Assembly (NCBI RefSeq): GCF_003263785.1
Contig: NZ_JYJK01000110.1
Coordinates: 1-54,945, forward strand
Length of the DNA: 54,945 bases
Origin: Vibrio variabilis
GTDB taxonomy: Bacteria > Pseudomonadota > Gammaproteobacteria > Enterobacterales > Vibrionaceae
Direction of reading: 5' to 3'
In this document: positions 46,656-54,535 of the stretch, piece after piece
Layout: each line of letters opens with the position of its first letter
How positions within the stretch are numbered: the stretch's first letter is position 1
Position numbers and translations under genes: made by a program
The notes under the pieces: generated by a model
The model's database searches: none
What the model saw: only the letters and a program-made list of their open reading frames with translations
Told to the model about the DNA's origin: nothing

Positions 46656-46883
46656 CTACTTCGGACAGTACTTGTTAAACATCACACAGCAGGTTAGGAC
46701 AAAGGCTAAAAATAAACTCACACCCCAAAGACCATGGCTATAAAACGACATCTCACCTTCAGACCATACCCTAAGTCCAATGTTAAACAACTCGCCATTA
46801 ATACCAAGCACCAATACTGATGCCGCGAAATATCGAAAAAACTCGATTGTGAGCCGTTTCGTTGTTTCTAAATACTTAGCCAA
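46656..46883 (-). CDS. Small membrane protein (75 aa)
   Basis: Short protein with two hydrophobic segments (about residues 15-33 and 50-68) and a positively charged N-terminus (MAKYLETTKRL). It is closely linked to the phosphotransferase gene. Function unknown. Confidence 0.6.
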   Translation of the reverse strand: MAKYLETTKRLTIEFFRYFAASVLVLGINGELFNIGLRVWSEGEMSFYSHGLWGVSLFLAFVLTCCVMFNKYCPK

Positions 46884-46958
46884 AGTCTATTTCCTTATAG
46901 TGGCTATTGGAGTTATGCACTGAAGTTCCTTGAGCAAACTTTTTTTAACTCTTTAAAG

Positions 46959-47447
46959 TCAGTGCTGCCAAAGTGCGCCACAATTTCGCTTTTTGACATA
47001 CTTAAAAACGCGAAACTCGTCATTTGGAATGGGGGCACTTTCACTAATTTTCACATAGCCGAGTTTTTCATAAAAATGGTGGTTTCTGTATGACTCGGCG
47101 GGTGTCAGCAGTTTGAAGCCAATAGCATTGAGATAGTGCTTTTCCAACTCTGTCATCACCCATGAACCGATTTGCTTGCCTTGAAAGCTCGATGCCACAA
47201 ACACATACTTAACCTCCACCAGCTCATCACTATCAAGCTCAGCACACAAACCACCGACTAACTGGTTCTGCCATATGATTAGAAAGAAGTTACCAGCCTT
47301 GATTTGAGATTCTATCCATTCAATCGATTCTATGTTTGGTGGGTAAGATCCATATTTACGGCTATCTTCTTCAAACGCATCCAATGCGCAGTTTTGCAGG
47401 TTCCTAGCATCAACTATGGATGCTGATTTAAGAGTTAAATGATCCAC
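46959..47447 (-). CDS. GNAT acetyltransferase
   Basis: 162-aa acetyltransferase with CoA motif VASSFQGKQIGSWVMTELEK and the C-terminal NHHFYEKLGYVKISE. First of a run of three adjacent GNAT genes on the same strand. Substrate unknown. Confidence 0.87.
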   Translation of the reverse strand: MDHLTLKSASIVDARNLQNCALDAFEEDSRKYGSYPPNIESIEWIESQIKAGNFFLIIWQNQLVGGLCAELDSDELVEVKYVFVASSFQGKQIGSWVMTELEKHYLNAIGFKLLTPAESYRNHHFYEKLGYVKISESAPIPNDEFRVFKYVKKRNCGALWQH

Positions 47448-47487
47448 GATCCATTCTCCAATGTTTTTCTACCCCCACTTTCAATAC

Positions 47488-47937
47488 CTAAGGCGCAATT
47501 TGCAAAGTCATTGGCACAAATCTTATTCCATTGAATTTCGACTCCGATCCTGTTGCAACAAAACCATGCTTCTCATAGAAACTCATCGCGTTGACCGATG
47601 AACGTAGGCTGACTTCTGCCGCATCGGTGCTGCCTAACAAGTGTGACAAAATAAAGTGGCCAACCCCCAGTCCTTGTGATTGTTTAGAAACAAATAGATG
47701 TGTTAGATAATTGCCATCTCGTATAGCACCATATCCAACTATCTCCCCTTCGACCAAAACTTTAACGCTATAGTACGAGGACGTATCAAAGGTCGACTCT
47801 ATGTCACCCAGAACTCGTGTTAGAAATTCGTTCTTTCCTTGTGTATTGAGGAGAGGTAATACATCAATGGTCGCAACCTCTTTGACCAATGCATGTATAC
47901 TATTTAAATCACCTTTTGAAACAGTGTGCACTTCCAT
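47488..47937 (-). CDS. GNAT acetyltransferase
   Basis: 149-aa acetyltransferase. CoA motif VSKQSQGLGVGHFILSHLLG, then NAMSFYEKHGFVATGSESKF. Second in the GNAT run, 40 bp from its neighbour. Substrate unknown. Confidence 0.87.
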   Translation of the reverse strand: MEVHTVSKGDLNSIHALVKEVATIDVLPLLNTQGKNEFLTRVLGDIESTFDTSSYYSVKVLVEGEIVGYGAIRDGNYLTHLFVSKQSQGLGVGHFILSHLLGSTDAAEVSLRSSVNAMSFYEKHGFVATGSESKFNGIRFVPMTLQIAP

Positions 47938-47958
47938 ACTGCCGCATGCTCCTCATCT

Positions 47959-48372
47959 TTATGATATTGTGAAAGCCATAATTTTATGGACTGAATCTGA
48001 ACTGGAATCAATTTCAACCCACCCCATAGCTTGATAAAACTCTGGAATATCTGTATATGCCAAAATTTGAGATTGTCCCAACACCATCACTTTTTGAGTA
48101 GCGAGCTCCACTAGCTTTTTCGCGAGACCTTTTTCACGAAATTTAGGTAAAACATAAAGCGCATTTATCCATATCACCGACTTACGAGACAAAGGGTGTG
48201 GATGATGCGTAAAAGCAATGCCTGCGAAAGGCTTATTGTCGGCTACCACAGCCATCGGCTTAGGTAACTGAACACTGTAGTCACCGAAGGAAAAGTCGGG
48301 CCACTGCACCTTAAATAGCCCTTCGACTTCAAAGAAATATTTAGAGTCTGGCTTACACTGGACTATGTTCAT
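47959..48372 (-). CDS. GNAT acetyltransferase
   Basis: 137-aa acetyltransferase beginning MNIVQCKPDSKYFFEVEGLF. The CoA-binding part is LPKFREKGLAKKLVELATQK and the C-terminal EFYQAMGWVEID is typical. Third in the run. Substrate unknown. Confidence 0.86.
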   Translation of the reverse strand: MNIVQCKPDSKYFFEVEGLFKVQWPDFSFGDYSVQLPKPMAVVADNKPFAGIAFTHHPHPLSRKSVIWINALYVLPKFREKGLAKKLVELATQKVMVLGQSQILAYTDIPEFYQAMGWVEIDSSSDSVHKIMAFTIS

Positions 48373-48438
48373 ACCGCCTCTGCTTCGTGCACCTGACCAA
48401 TTGGAGTGCGTCCTACGATTACCCGTCTTTGATTGGAC

Positions 48439-49122
48439 TTACCACTCATGCTCTTGACCATTCCACGTCCAAAATCGCCCAGTTGAGGCCATAGTTAGCG
48501 AATCAATCAGGCTGATAATACCCGCTGCGCTTTCAGTTACAGTAATGTCAGCCTCACTGCCGCCCATGTCTGTTTGTACCCAGCCTGGATGGATCGGACA
48601 AACGATAATCCCACGCTCCTTTAACTCAACCGACAACACCTGCATGACTTTGTTGACTGCAGCCTTAGAGCTGCGATAAGCATACATTCCTGTTGACTCA
48701 CGATTAAGCGAACCCATTTGGCTTGAAATGGTAATGACTCTTGGTCTGGATGACTTCGCCATAAATGGCAGTATCTCACGAGTAACCATTAATGGTGCTA
48801 CCGTATTTACCGCAAATGTGTCCAACCAATCGGCGGGATCAATCGCCAGCATTGACTGTTCATCTGAACCTATCACACCAGCATTGTTGATCAGCACATC
48901 AACCACAACGTCGGAAAGGCTTTCACTAATAGCTTTAACTGAATCTTGCGCTGTGACTTCAAGTTCAAGTAACGACAATTGATCGTATTTGAGCAGCTCA
49001 ATTAGAGCAGAAGTCGGCTTCCCTCTATGAGTGCCAATAACTCGCCAACCTAAAGCGAGATATTGTTTAGCTAGCTCCAGCCCAATACCACGCGATATTC
49101 CAGTAATGAATACGGTTTCCAT
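48439..49122 (-). CDS. Short-chain dehydrogenase/reductase
   Basis: 227-aa classical SDR starting METVFITGISRGIGLELAKQ. The Rossmann TGxxxGxG, NNAG, catalytic Ser (TISSQMGS) and YAYRSSKAAV (YxxxK) are all present. It resembles the carbonyl reductase/CsgA-like group. I use the ATG at 49122; an in-frame TTG three codons earlier is possible. Confidence 0.88.
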   Translation of the reverse strand: METVFITGISRGIGLELAKQYLALGWRVIGTHRGKPTSALIELLKYDQLSLLELEVTAQDSVKAISESLSDVVVDVLINNAGVIGSDEQSMLAIDPADWLDTFAVNTVAPLMVTREILPFMAKSSRPRVITISSQMGSLNRESTGMYAYRSSKAAVNKVMQVLSVELKERGIIVCPIHPGWVQTDMGGSEADITVTESAAGIISLIDSLTMASTGRFWTWNGQEHEW

Positions 49123-49164
49123 TGCTTTCAAACCTCTGTTGTTTTTAAATCATGTCGCTGAGAT

Positions 49165-49593
49165 CTAGTTACGCATATACACAAAGTGCTCATCTTGACT
49201 AACCACCTTAAAGCCAAATCTCTCATACAAGCTATGTACTTGATTACCTATAAGGTAACAAAGATGAATAGGTTTCGAGCGAGATCGCGCAATACAGGCT
49301 TTCATGACGGCGCTTCCAATGCCTATACCTTGATACTCGGGCAACAAGAAGAAACGACCGAAGTAGTAACCATCGCTTCGTACTTCAAATAAGTAACTAC
49401 CTATCCTTTTCCCATCAAGTTCAATTACTGTTGGCCTAGCCTCGTTCCACTCTTGTTCATGCAATTGACGCTGAAGTGCTTCATCCCAACCAAAGACTCT
49501 ATACACTGCGTCATACTCTGCGGCTTTCTTGAGTTCAAAAAGAAACTCAAAGTCATCATGAGAGGCCGCTCTCTCTTTGTATTTCATGCGCAA
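49165..49593 (-). CDS. GNAT acetyltransferase
   Basis: 142-aa acetyltransferase; CoA motif LLPEYQGIGIGSAVMKACIA, C-terminal VHSLYERFGFKVVSQDEHF. AAAGGA is seven bases before a TTG at 49593 and thirteen before the ATG at 49587, so a TTG start is plausible. Substrate unknown. Confidence 0.85.
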   Translation of the reverse strand: MRMKYKERAASHDDFEFLFELKKAAEYDAVYRVFGWDEALQRQLHEQEWNEARPTVIELDGKRIGSYLFEVRSDGYYFGRFFLLPEYQGIGIGSAVMKACIARSRSKPIHLCYLIGNQVHSLYERFGFKVVSQDEHFVYMRN

Positions 49594-49651
49594 GAAAATT
49601 CCTTTGTTTTCGTTTTAAATAATTCTACACGCTACTTTCACTTTCGATAAC

Positions 49652-49822
49652 TCACACCCTCACAACGCCGACTGGGTGAGCCACCTGTTCCGTTGCGATA
49701 GACGCATAAAAGATATCACCGACATTGAGCACAGCTGCCTTCTCGACTCTATTCTCTCTATAGAGCATGTCTACCACACCATCTAAGACAACGAACACTT
49801 CTTCACCGTCGTTAAAAGTTCG
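49652..49822 (-). pseudogene. Truncated cupin-domain remnant
   Basis: Directly after the TAG of the upstream GNAT gene, and in the same frame, an open stretch reads FNDGEEVFVVLDGVVDMLY then VLNVGDIFYASIATEQVAHP, a clear C-terminal half of a cupin beta-barrel ending at a TGA (49652-49654). No N-terminal half or start codon is present. It looks like a gene remnant left by the insertion or recombination that placed the GNAT gene here. Confidence 0.65.
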
Positions 49823-50308
49823 CTATTGCTGCTCTCGCATTACCCAACGAAAGTACGGCCTCTGTCCATCCAAACGTTCCACCTCCGCACCGAGCCTTTT
49901 ATAGAACTCATGAGCTTTGTCATTGTGGGGACTAGCAGTCCACGAGATGTGAGAAACAGATGATGATATTGCTTGCGTTTTCAAGGCCAACATTAGCTTG
50001 TAGCCGTAACCTTTTGATCTTTGATTTTCTACCACTAAAAGGTCATCAAGCCAGATGGAAGGCTCTCCACTAAAAGAAGAATATCGGTAGTGGAATAAGG
50101 CAAAACCTAAAACGTCGTTGTCCTGCTCCAATAATAAAGCGTGGGCAAATGGGTAATCACCAAACAAAGTGCGTTCAATTTTCTCAACTGTCGTGGATAT
50201 TTCACCATTAAAGCCCTTCATAGCACGGTCAAACTCCGCTTTTTGCTCTATAAGGCTCAACAATGTACTTGCGTCACTCTTAATCGCATTCCTTACGGTC
50301 ACTGTCAT
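49823..50308 (-). CDS. GNAT acetyltransferase (diamine-type)
   Basis: 161-aa acetyltransferase of the SpeG-like/thialysine subgroup: ALFHYRYSSFSGEPSIWLDD, CoA motif VVENQRSKGYGYKLMLALK and NDKAHEFYKRLGAEV. This group often acetylates polyamines or diamines, but the substrate here is inferred only from family. Its stop is followed in frame by the cupin remnant. Confidence 0.87.
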   Translation of the reverse strand: MTVTVRNAIKSDASTLLSLIEQKAEFDRAMKGFNGEISTTVEKIERTLFGDYPFAHALLLEQDNDVLGFALFHYRYSSFSGEPSIWLDDLLVVENQRSKGYGYKLMLALKTQAISSSVSHISWTASPHNDKAHEFYKRLGAEVERLDGQRPYFRWVMREQQ

Positions 50309-50324
50309 CTCCCGACCAATTTGC

Positions 50325-50368
50325 TAGTATATAACGCTGCCACCTAGCCGAAGCAAAATGCTATACGA
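50325..50368 (-). repeat. Possible degenerate short attC
   Basis: TATATAACGCTGCCACCTAG to GCTATACG has the look of attC end boxes, and the stop of the next gene falls in the right one. Short and weak. Confidence 0.25.
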
Positions 50369-50738
50369 CTGGTCGTGACAACTTTGAATTAGCCAATCGG
50401 ACGATCTTGCGTACGGGTTGCAACTGGATCTCTGAAATAATTACAGAAATAAAGCCTGCGATTATCATGGGGATAGCAATTACAATACTAAACCACATTG
50501 ACCAGCTTGCTTCGACCTGCCCCCATTGGCTGAGTAGCGACGATAGAACTGCAGAAAGCAATAACGTCAAACTCAGAAGTTGAGCCCAAGTATGAGTGGA
50601 AATTACAAAAGTATTTGAATACGCACTCTTACGAATAACAGCCTTACCTGTTAATGCACCTATCTTAACCCGAACACTGGAATCACTGCCTGATACTTCA
50701 TATCCCTGAGCAACTAACTCATCAATTACTTTCTCCAC
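50361..50738 (-). CDS. Membrane protein with two transmembrane segments
   Basis: 125-aa protein with a soluble N-terminal domain of about 50 residues (MEKVIDELVAQGYEVSGSDS) and two hydrophobic segments (about 52-70 and 80-105). It starts at GTG with AGGAG six bases upstream. Probably an integron cassette gene. Function unknown. Confidence 0.65.
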   Translation of the reverse strand: MEKVIDELVAQGYEVSGSDSSVRVKIGALTGKAVIRKSAYSNTFVISTHTWAQLLSLTLLLSAVLSSLLSQWGQVEASWSMWFSIVIAIPMIIAGFISVIISEIQLQPVRKIVRLANSKLSRPVV

Positions 50739-50762
50739 TCACCACTCCTTTTTATCGAGACG

Positions 50763-50815
50763 CATAATGCCGTGTAAGTGCCTGCTAGCTGTCGGTTTGA
50801 ACCATGTCTTATGGG
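50763..50815 (-). repeat. Possible short attC
   Basis: GCATAATGCCGTGTAAGTGC... to ...GAACCATGTCTTATGGGC resembles the ends of the neighbouring attC sites but is only about 53 bp and divergent. It abuts the GFA stop codon, as a cassette attC should. Confidence 0.4.
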
Positions 50816-51205
50816 CTACTCATATTCTTTGCGCTGGGGTAACTTTAATTTAGGGTTGTACCAACTAGCTTTTTGGGAAACCCATATATGTTCCTTTTCT
50901 AGCGATGTAATGTCACTATCAAGTGAGCCCAGCCTGAGTATAATATGTTCGGCTTTCTCTCGTTTAGCATAGATTTGAGTGCCGCAGTTCGAGCAAAAAT
51001 AGCGAAACTTCCCTTTGGATGACTCAAAGGATTTCAGACTATCAGCACCTAATATAGAGAAATCCTTAGCCTCGACAGCTCCGACGCTAGAGAATGCTGA
51101 ACCATGTGCTTTTCTGCAGGTCTGACAGTGACAATGTACTATGTCACCAATTTGACCCGAAATTTCATATTTAACTGAACCACACAAACAACTCCCTTTG
51201 ACCAT
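50816..51205 (-). CDS. GFA family (CENP-V/GFA zinc-binding) protein
   Basis: 129-aa zinc-binding protein. The Cys clusters are GSCLCGSVKY, HCHCQTCRKAHGSAF and FCSNCGTQIYA, the glutathione-dependent formaldehyde-activating (GFA) fold. I use the ATG at 51205 with GAGG six bases upstream rather than a TTG four codons earlier. Substrate unknown. The third copy of the composite motif lies 63 bp upstream. Confidence 0.9.
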   Translation of the reverse strand: MVKGSCLCGSVKYEISGQIGDIVHCHCQTCRKAHGSAFSSVGAVEAKDFSILGADSLKSFESSKGKFRYFCSNCGTQIYAKREKAEHIILRLGSLDSDITSLEKEHIWVSQKASWYNPKLKLPQRKEYE

Positions 51206-51591
51206 AATTTTCCTCAATACTCAGATAATACAAAACGCTTTGTTAAGTAGCCGCTAACCATCATGACATTCAACCAGTTGAGTTCACATTTGTAACGTTG
51301 GCGAGCAATAAACTTTTAAGTGAGTCGAGATTTATGGTGCAAAGAGGGAAAACTTGATGAAAACCAGAAATTGTAATACGAGTGCTCCACGTCTTGTGAA
51401 TGGGCACAAACCGGGGACATACTTTTACGCTAACAAAAATGCCATGCGTCGAGTGCCCATCTCGAGTAGCTTGTTAGGCTTTTGCAGAGATGCTCACAAC
51501 AGTATGTGCCACTATCAAGTGTCTTGATAACCTTGGGCGTAAAAGGAACAATGCAAAGCTTTTGGCGTTAACAGTCAAAACCTTATTTATG
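51206..51591. other. Intergenic region with attC halves, motif copy 3 and a dyad
   Basis: 386 bp without a gene. An attC-like left end (ACAAAACGCTTTGTTAAG, from 51230) and a right end with a core-like GTTAGGC (51473-51479) bracket about 250 bp. Between them are the regulatory motif (51268-51297) and a stretch resembling REP/IS200-associated DNA (CCGGGGACATACTTTTACGC). A perfect dyad TATCAAG-TGT-CTTGATA lies at 51513-51529. It looks like a composite of cassette ends and other DNA. Confidence 0.45.
51268..51297 (-). promoter_or_regulatory. Composite motif copy 3, upstream of the GFA gene
   Basis: Minus strand: CGTTACA, 9 bp, TCAACTGGTTGAAT; same spacing as the copies at 43314 and 44861. An attC-like half lies between it and the GFA start. 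Confidence 0.6.
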
Positions 51592-52035
51592 TCACGCAGG
51601 ATACATCTTTAACTTCCTACCGGTGAACTCAAAGCCACACTTTTGATAAAACTCGAACGTTCTATTCCAGCTCTTACTTGGTGGGGCTGTTACATCGATT
51701 CGCGACCAACCATAAACATGACTGATTTCAACGAGTTCTTGAATGACAGCTTGACCAATACCTTTTGAACGATGATCTTCGTGAACCCAAAGCTCATTAA
51801 TTATTCCATATCGTCCATGAGCAAAAATCGAGAAAGACTCACTTAACGTAACGAAAGCTACCACCTCATTATCACACTTCACTTCGTAAGCAAAATGGGT
51901 ATTGTCAGACAGCTCATCAAAGACTTTTTGAAAACTCATATCACTTGGTATGGAAGAAGTTCCAAATAGCTCACCATAAAGCTTGCCGATATATTTTTTG
52001 ATTAAGTTGTTATCGGTTATTTCTATTAATTCCAT
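51592..52035 (-). CDS. GNAT acetyltransferase (integron cassette)
   Basis: 147-aa acetyltransferase; CoA motif VHEDHRSKGIGQAVIQELVE, C-terminal RTFEFYQKCGFEFTGRKLK. It begins MELIEITDNNLIKKYIGKLY, 12 bp from the attC upstream. GNATs are a frequent cassette class, some conferring drug resistance; nothing here indicates the substrate. Confidence 0.87.
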   Translation of the reverse strand: MELIEITDNNLIKKYIGKLYGELFGTSSIPSDMSFQKVFDELSDNTHFAYEVKCDNEVVAFVTLSESFSIFAHGRYGIINELWVHEDHRSKGIGQAVIQELVEISHVYGWSRIDVTAPPSKSWNRTFEFYQKCGFEFTGRKLKMYPA

Positions 52036-52046
52036 TCATCCCCATG

Positions 52047-52160
52047 ATATACGCCTTGTTATATAGTAACGCGCCACCACCCTATTAAAAAAGCCAACAC
52101 AATCCCTAAATCAAAGTCGCTAAACGTTAGCAACCTTCTTGAGCAATTTATTATATGCGC
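52047..52160 (-). repeat. attC site
   Basis: ATATACGCCTTGTTATATAG (left) and CTTGAGCAATTTATTATATG (right) are inverted-complementary ends; GCTAAACGTTAGCAACC forms the inner part. About 114 bp; a divergent member of the family seen at 53333, 53863 and 54414. The nucleotidyltransferase stop lies inside it. Confidence 0.7.
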
Positions 52161-52767
52161 ACTACTCGCTTCGCCACTTCACTTAATATGTTTAAGTTTA
52201 AAGGTTCTCGATACATTTGTTCGAACAAGCTATAAAGATGTTTGTCATACTTCTCCAAGTAATTAAAACTCTTTTTAGAGCCCAAATACCACATACCACG
52301 AACATCAAAGTACATCTCCAATAGTTCGTGTTGAAGCCAAGTGCGGCGATAGTTACCATCTAAATTGCCATCACATGCTCGTTCAAGCATTTTGGTGACC
52401 CATTGCTGAAGGTGTGCCTTATCTTCTTCAGACATAGCTTCTTTGCCAACGCTAAGTTTTTTTTGAACACGGCGAATAAAATCTTGACCTAAACCATGGG
52501 TATCAAGAATTATCCTTCCGTCTCCAAACCTTAACGACTCTTCAGAGACAGTATCGAAAAACGAAGTCGGATAAACCCATAGATCGAGGAAAACCCCATG
52601 AAACAACCTAGCATCTTTGACCTCTTGTGAACGATCCCAAATACAAGCAATATCTATATCACTTGTTTCTGTCGCTTCATTTCGAGCGTAAGAACCATAC
52701 AGAATTATAGTATGGGGGAATACTTACGTTTTAACTCCTTCACCGCCAACTCTAGGATATTGTCCAT
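52151..52767 (-). CDS. Nucleotidyltransferase (integron cassette), frameshifted near 52716
   Basis: The MNT-type core GSYARNEATETSDIDIACIWD sits just upstream of the long visible frame. An ATG at 52767 (GAGG upstream) starts MDNILELAVKELKRKYSP; one C added to the CCCCC run (plus-strand G run 52714-52718) joins it to HTIILYGSYARNEA and on to ...EVAKRVVRI, about 205 aa. The two Asp of SDID bind metal. The C-terminal half is helical (HEPN/KNTase-like). It could modify an antibiotic or a nucleic acid; I cannot tell which. Confidence 0.8.
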
Positions 52768-52780
52768 TCTTTCCTCTAAG

Positions 52781-52900
52781 CATATAACTCGTTATTAACA
52801 AGCAGCTAACTGCCACCTCAATCCAACAAAAACACCTTAATCACTAAACCCAACCAAACTTTTGCTATTTGCTTGAACCAATTGTCAACTATTGATTGCA
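52781..52900 (-). repeat. attC site
   Basis: CATATAACTCGTTATTAACA, then AGCAGCTAACTGCCACC on the left, and GCTATTTGCTTGAACCAATTG on the right, with the conserved middle CAATCC...CACTAAACCCAACCAAAC. Same family as the following sites but more divergent at the right end. Confidence 0.7.
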
Positions 52901-52903
52901 TAC

Positions 52904-53317
52904 CTAAAGCTTTGAGATCTCATCTGAGTAAAATTCAACTAGCAAGCTATCCTCAAGCCAAACCTCATACAAAGGACCACCAAAATGCTTTCTAAAACGA
53001 TGCTTTAATTGATGTTTCTCTGCTATTGCGACCAACTCATCAACAGACTTATTTGCTTCTAGCATAAAGTGAGATGCTTGAAAGTTTTGGGGTTCGCTTT
53101 GCTCTTTATAAGTTGCAGCCAAGTCACCATATACCAGCTTGTAACTAGCTGGAATAAACTCTACTAGCTCATTGTCAATTTCACTCCAAACACACATCCA
53201 TGCACCAATCATTGTCTTTGACGGAAACGCTTTAGCCTCACCATTAGTAAGCTCTGCCAAAACCAGCGAACTACGTTTCGGTTGAAGTGAGTTAATAGAT
53301 AAATGTTTTATTTTCAT
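52904..53317 (-). CDS. VOC/glyoxalase-like protein (integron cassette)
   Basis: 137-aa protein. The C-terminal half (HFMLEANKSVDELVAIAEKH then FGGPLYEVWLEDSLLVEFY) resembles the second beta-alpha-beta-beta-beta unit of vicinal-oxygen-chelate proteins; the N-terminal half is less clear. Assignment tentative. Confidence 0.55.
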   Translation of the reverse strand: MKIKHLSINSLQPKRSSLVLAELTNGEAKAFPSKTMIGAWMCVWSEIDNELVEFIPASYKLVYGDLAATYKEQSEPQNFQASHFMLEANKSVDELVAIAEKHQLKHRFRKHFGGPLYEVWLEDSLLVEFYSDEISKL

Positions 53318-53332
53318 TAATTGCCTCTAAGG

Positions 53333-53456
53333 TAGCTAACGCCATGTCAAGTAACAGCTAACTGTCAGTGCACTCAAACAAAGCCACCGTAATCACTACA
53401 CTCAGCCAAACCAAAATCGGCAAACGGCAGCTGTCTGCTTGAAAAATTTGTTATGT
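53333..53456 (-). repeat. attC site
   Basis: Left GCTAACGCCATGTCAAGTAAC, middle CAAAGCCACCGTAATCACTA, right GCTGTCTGCTTGAAAAATTT then GTTATGT (53450-53456). The Nudix TAA is within the right core. Confidence 0.85.
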
Positions 53457-53837
53457 ATAAGACTCTAGACTATTCGAAATGAACTCCAAATCGGCTCTGA
53501 AAAAGTGCCCAGTAGGTATTTCGGGTACACTAAACCAATAAAACTCTTGTTGTCTTTCCGAATCTGTAGCTGTTGGTTCATCACTAATACACGATACCAT
53601 CACGACGTAATGAATTTCACCTCCATATTCGTTTTGCAAAATATGACTGCCCAATACTTCAAGCCCGATTAATGCTGTCTCTTTCCAGAGTTCACGTATC
53701 GCAGCGTCTGTTCCAGATTCGGAGCAATCAACCGCTCCCCCAGGAAACTCAAAAACCATACCTATGTTTTTTCTGAAACGCCTTTGAAGCAGTACCTTTT
53801 TGTCCCGAGCAACGACTGCCATAGCTAGATTTTTCAA
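53451..53837 (-). CDS. Nudix hydrolase (integron cassette)
   Basis: 128-aa Nudix protein. The Nudix box is GGAVDCSESGTDAAIRELWK followed by ETALIG; the R-E-x-x-x-E catalytic pattern is kept. N-terminal AMAVVARDKKVLLQRR suits an NTP- or nucleoside-diphosphate-derivative pyrophosphatase. Nudix genes are common cassettes. Confidence 0.88.
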   Translation of the reverse strand: MKNLAMAVVARDKKVLLQRRFRKNIGMVFEFPGGAVDCSESGTDAAIRELWKETALIGLEVLGSHILQNEYGGEIHYVVMVSCISDEPTATDSERQQEFYWFSVPEIPTGHFFRADLEFISNSLESYT

Positions 53838-53862
53838 AAATTAACCCCATGCCACCGTTTAC

Positions 53863-53974
53863 ACATAACGCCTTGTTAAGTAGCACTACACTAAAACAAG
53901 ACCACCGTAGTCACTAGGCTTAATCAAACCAAAATCGCCAACTAATTGCTGTCTGCTTGAACAATTTGTTATGT
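53863..53974 (-). repeat. attC site
   Basis: Ends ACATAAC (53863-53869) and GTTATGT (53968-53974) are exact inverted repeats; inside are CGCCTTGTTAAGTAGC and GCTGTCTGCTTGAACAATTT. About 112 bp, a clean full site. Confidence 0.9.
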
Positions 53975-53985
53975 TCACGGTATCC

Positions 53986-54333
53986 CTAGAGCTCATCCCA
54001 ATTACTCAATTGACACCGTTTGAAAGTCCAAAGGTAATACAAACACATTACCACTGAATAAAATAAGCTAACCACCACTGACTCATATAGTGGATGAAAT
54101 TCAGAAGCTTCTGCTATTAAAGAGCCAAGCAAAAAGATAAGAGGGAAGAAAAATATGAAACACTCAACGAAACGAATACATAGATTATGCCAGAACGGGA
54201 CATAGAATGGTGGTCTCAACTTGAAACCAGCCTTCCTTACCCATCGGTGCAATGGTGGATTGTAATTCCATTTCCAGATCCGAGCGGCTTCCAGTACACT
54301 AAATGCAAGCCCCAACTTTCTTTCATAACTCAT
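53986..54333 (-). CDS. Membrane protein (integron cassette)
   Basis: 115-aa protein starting MSYERKLGLAFSVLEAARIW, with GGAGG seven bases upstream, which decides this start over an upstream in-frame ATG. Two hydrophobic segments (about residues 56-76 and 85-105). Function unknown. Confidence 0.65.
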   Translation of the reverse strand: MSYERKLGLAFSVLEAARIWKWNYNPPLHRWVRKAGFKLRPPFYVPFWHNLCIRFVECFIFFFPLIFLLGSLIAEASEFHPLYESVVVSLFYSVVMCLYYLWTFKRCQLSNWDEL

Positions 54334-54413
54334 ATTCGCCCTCCAACACAAAAAGAAGAGTGCGCAACTAGGCACCTATTAACTTTGAGAAACTGAAAAA
54401 TTTTTGGAAGTGC

Positions 54414-54535
54414 ACATAACGCATTGTTAAGTTGCAGCTAACGACCACAACACTAAAGCAAAGCCACGTAGTCACTGAACTCAACCAAACCAAAATCGCC
54501 TACTGTTAGCTGTCTGCTTAAACAATTTGTTATGT
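54414..54535 (-). repeat. attC site
   Basis: Ends ACATAAC (54414-54420) and GTTATGT (54529-54535) are exact inverted repeats; arms GCAGCTAACGACC and CTGTTAGCTGTCTGC pair. The stop of the next gene lies inside the right end. Confidence 0.9.
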
